Assembly (NCBI GenBank): GCA_964469765.1
Contig: CAYYAU010000060.1
Location: 1-7,010 of the forward strand
Length of the DNA: 7,010 bases
Direction: 5' to 3'
Origin: CAYYAU01 sp964469765 [NCBI: uncultured Clostridia bacterium]
Lineage (GTDB): Bacteria; UBA6262; WVXT01; CAYYAU01
Part shown: positions 5,647 to 7,010 of the stretch, piece by piece
How positions within the stretch are numbered: position 1 is the stretch's first letter
How the letters are laid out: each line of letters begins with the position of its first letter
The notes under the pieces: model-generated
What the model was told of the DNA's origin: nothing
The model's database searches: none
What the model saw: the letters and a program-made list of their open reading frames with translations, nothing else
Made by a program: the position numbers and the translations under genes

Positions 5647-7010
5647 TTATTTTTCTAGAAGATTCTTTGACAATCTTCTAGAAGGTTTAACTGGATAATC
5701 TCCATTAAAACAGGCCGTACAAAACTCATCTTTTGGTAACAACATTGCCTTAAGCATCCCCTCTAAACTTAAATACTTTAAACTATCTACTCCAATAAAA
5801 TCTCTAATCCATTCTATTGTATGAGATGAAGCAATCAACTCCTTTTTAGTCGGAAAATCTATTCCATAGAAACACGGAAACCTTAAAGGTGGACAACTAA
5901 CTCTCATATGGACTTCTTTAGCACCAGCTTCCCGTAATGTTCTTACTCTTATACGACTCGTTGTGCCTCTAACAATTGAGTCCTCTATAATAACAACTCG
6001 TTTATTCTTAAGCACATCTTTTATAGGGTTCAGTTTTACCTTCACCCTGAAATCTCTAATATGCTGAGATGGCTGAATAAATGTCCTGCCAATATAATGG
6101 TTTCTAATCATTCCTATCTCATAAGGAATTTTGGACTGCTCTGCAAACCCTATTGCTGCATAATTACCCGAATCTGGAATAGGCATCACTAAATCGCAAT
6201 CCACAGGATGTTCTTTAGCAAGCTCTCTACCCAACCGTTTACGAGTAATATATACATTCTCTCCAAAAATGTTGCTATCTGGTCTGGCAAAGTAGATATA
6301 TTCAAAGATACAGTTAGCATGTTTTTTCTTAGAAAAAGGTTTAACAGACTCAATCTTACCCTCGCTAATAAAAACAATCTCTCCAGGTTCAACATCCCTG
6401 ATATATTCCGCCTGGATTAAATCCAAAGCACAGGTTTCACTTGCCAATACATATGCTCCATCAAACCTACCGAGACATAAGGGTCTGTACCCATAGGGAT
6501 CCCTTGCACCAATCAGTAAGTCATTTATTATCAATATTATTGAATACGACCCTTCTAATTTAAATAGCGCTTGTATTACCCGGTCTTTTGGATTTTTCTC
6601 TTTACGTTGAACAATAAGATGAGTGATAATTTCAGAATCCATTGTGGTTTGAAAAATAGAACCATTCTTCTCCATACTATTCTTTAAAACAATAGCATTG
6701 GTTAGATTTCCATTATGTGCTATAGCAATATTTGATTTTTTATGACTAACAAGAAAGGGTTGAATATTCTTGGGGTGAGAAATACCTGTTGTTGAATACC
6801 GAATATGACCTATTGCTAAATTGCCCCGTAAAGACTTTATATTAATCTCATCAAAAACATCACCAACAAGGCCCATACCTTTATGATGATAAACATTTCT
6901 TCCATCATAGCTCACTATACCAGCACTTTCTTCTCCACGATGTTGCAGCGCATATAGCCCTAAATATGTAAGCCGTGATGCCTCTTTATGTCCAATAATT
7001 CCAAATATTC
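5647..7010 (-). CDS. purF: Amidophosphoribosyltransferase, Fe-S type (5' end missing at window edge)
   Basis: First committed enzyme of purine synthesis: PRPP plus glutamine gives 5-phosphoribosylamine. The frame runs to the window edge. The first full codons read I-F-G-I-I-G, so only the nucleophile Cys, the first base of the next Gly codon and any start or propeptide lie outside. 453 residues are visible. A GTG at 6915 is an internal Val, not the start, because family residues (LGLYALQHRGEESAGIV) lie before it. The glutaminase half has GHIRYSTTG and HNGNLTN. The phosphoribosyltransferase half has the PRPP loop VVIIEDSIVRGTTS. Four cysteines match the [4Fe-4S] ligands of the B. subtilis enzyme: one in HANCIFEYIYFARPDS, one in PCFYGID, and the FCTAC pair near the end. 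So this is the oxygen-sensitive, feedback-regulated type, unlike E. coli PurF. The stop lies 35 bp before glmS. Confidence 0.96.
   Translation of the reverse strand, partial: IFGIIGHKEASRLTYLGLYALQHRGEESAGIVSYDGRNVYHHKGMGLVGDVFDEINIKSLRGNLAIGHIRYSTTGISHPKNIQPFLVSHKKSNIAIAHNGNLTNAIVLKNSMEKNGSIFQTTMDSEIITHLIVQRKEKNPKDRVIQALFKLEGSYSIILIINDLLIGARDPYGYRPLCLGRFDGAYVLASETCALDLIQAEYIRDVEPGEIVFISEGKIESVKPFSKKKHANCIFEYIYFARPDSNIFGENVYITRKRLGRELAKEHPVDCDLVMPIPDSGNYAAIGFAEQSKIPYEIGMIRNHYIGRTFIQPSQHIRDFRVKVKLNPIKDVLKNKRVVIIEDSIVRGTTSRIRVRTLREAGAKEVHMRVSCPPLRFPCFYGIDFPTKKELIASSHTIEWIRDFIGVDSLKYLSLEGMLKAMLLPKDEFCTACFNGDYPVKPSRRLSKNLLEK
5653..5683 (-). repeat. Perfect 12-bp inverted repeat (hairpin) over the purF 3' end
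   Basis: The arms TTCTAGAAGATT (5653-5664) and AATCTTCTAGAA (5672-5683) pair without mismatch around a 7-nt loop. In the mRNA the hairpin covers codons for R-R-L-S-K-N-L-L-E just before the purF stop and ends about 42 nt before the glmS ATG. The bases after it on the minus strand are A-rich rather than T-rich, and no T run follows on the plus strand. It therefore does not look like an intrinsic terminator on either strand. An RNA processing, stability or translation-coupling element is possible. Confidence 0.6.

Noticed and set aside
6189-6420. Two short frames (68 aa minus, 70 aa plus) within purF
   Set aside because: Both overlap the middle of purF, where protein conservation is strong in the purF frame. 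They are shadows.
6913-6915. GTG start for purF at 6915
   Set aside because: Conserved PurF sequence continues upstream to the window edge, so this codon is an internal valine.
1-7010. Mobile element, CRISPR array, defence island or tRNA
   Set aside because: No transposase or integrase, no direct-repeat array, no tRNA-like cloverleaf and no toxin-antitoxin pair was seen. Gene content is housekeeping throughout.

Overview
The window is an AT-rich stretch of bacterial chromosome in which every supportable gene lies on the minus strand, so transcription runs from position 7010 towards position 1. In transcription order it reads purF (5' end cut by the window edge), glmS, a 104-bp gap with a possible promoter, queD, queC, queE, queF, and a secreted N-acetylmuramoyl-L-alanine amidase. 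A further gene may begin in the last 20 bases. The plus strand holds only shadow frames.

Region by region: (1) 7010-5612 holds purF, the first committed enzyme of purine synthesis, in its iron-sulfur form. A perfect 12-bp inverted repeat covers its last codons. (2) 5611-3797 holds glmS, which makes glucosamine-6-phosphate, the entry to peptidoglycan and lipopolysaccharide amino sugars. PurF and GlmS share the same type of N-terminal glutaminase domain. (3) 3796-3693 is the only real gap. It has a weak hairpin with a T run and a reasonable -35/-10 pair. (4) 3692-1556 holds queD-queC-queE-queF, the enzymes from dihydroneopterin triphosphate to preQ1, the precursor of the tRNA base queuosine. 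Only the GTP cyclohydrolase step (folE) is missing from this run. (5) 1559-54 holds a three-domain periplasmic amidase whose start codon overlaps the queF stop.

Junctions from queD to the amidase are very tight (ATGA overlaps, direct abutment, or a 14-bp gap), so queDCEF plus the amidase are probably one transcript with translational coupling. TGA is used as a stop (queC, queF) and the code looks standard. The amidase carries an insert like the regulatory segment of Gram-negative AmiB/AmiC enzymes, which hints at a diderm (two-membrane) bacterium. Two Fe-S enzymes, and a QueF without the usual second cysteine, are compatible with an anaerobe. An uncultured low-GC candidate-phylum bacterium is plausible, but the sequence alone does not fix the taxon.

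I see no mobile element, CRISPR array, tRNA, rRNA, toxin-antitoxin pair or defence system. This is mainly a housekeeping region. The points worth a second look are the hairpin at the purF/glmS junction, the queF-amidase coupling, the QueF cysteine change and the unproven control region before queD.
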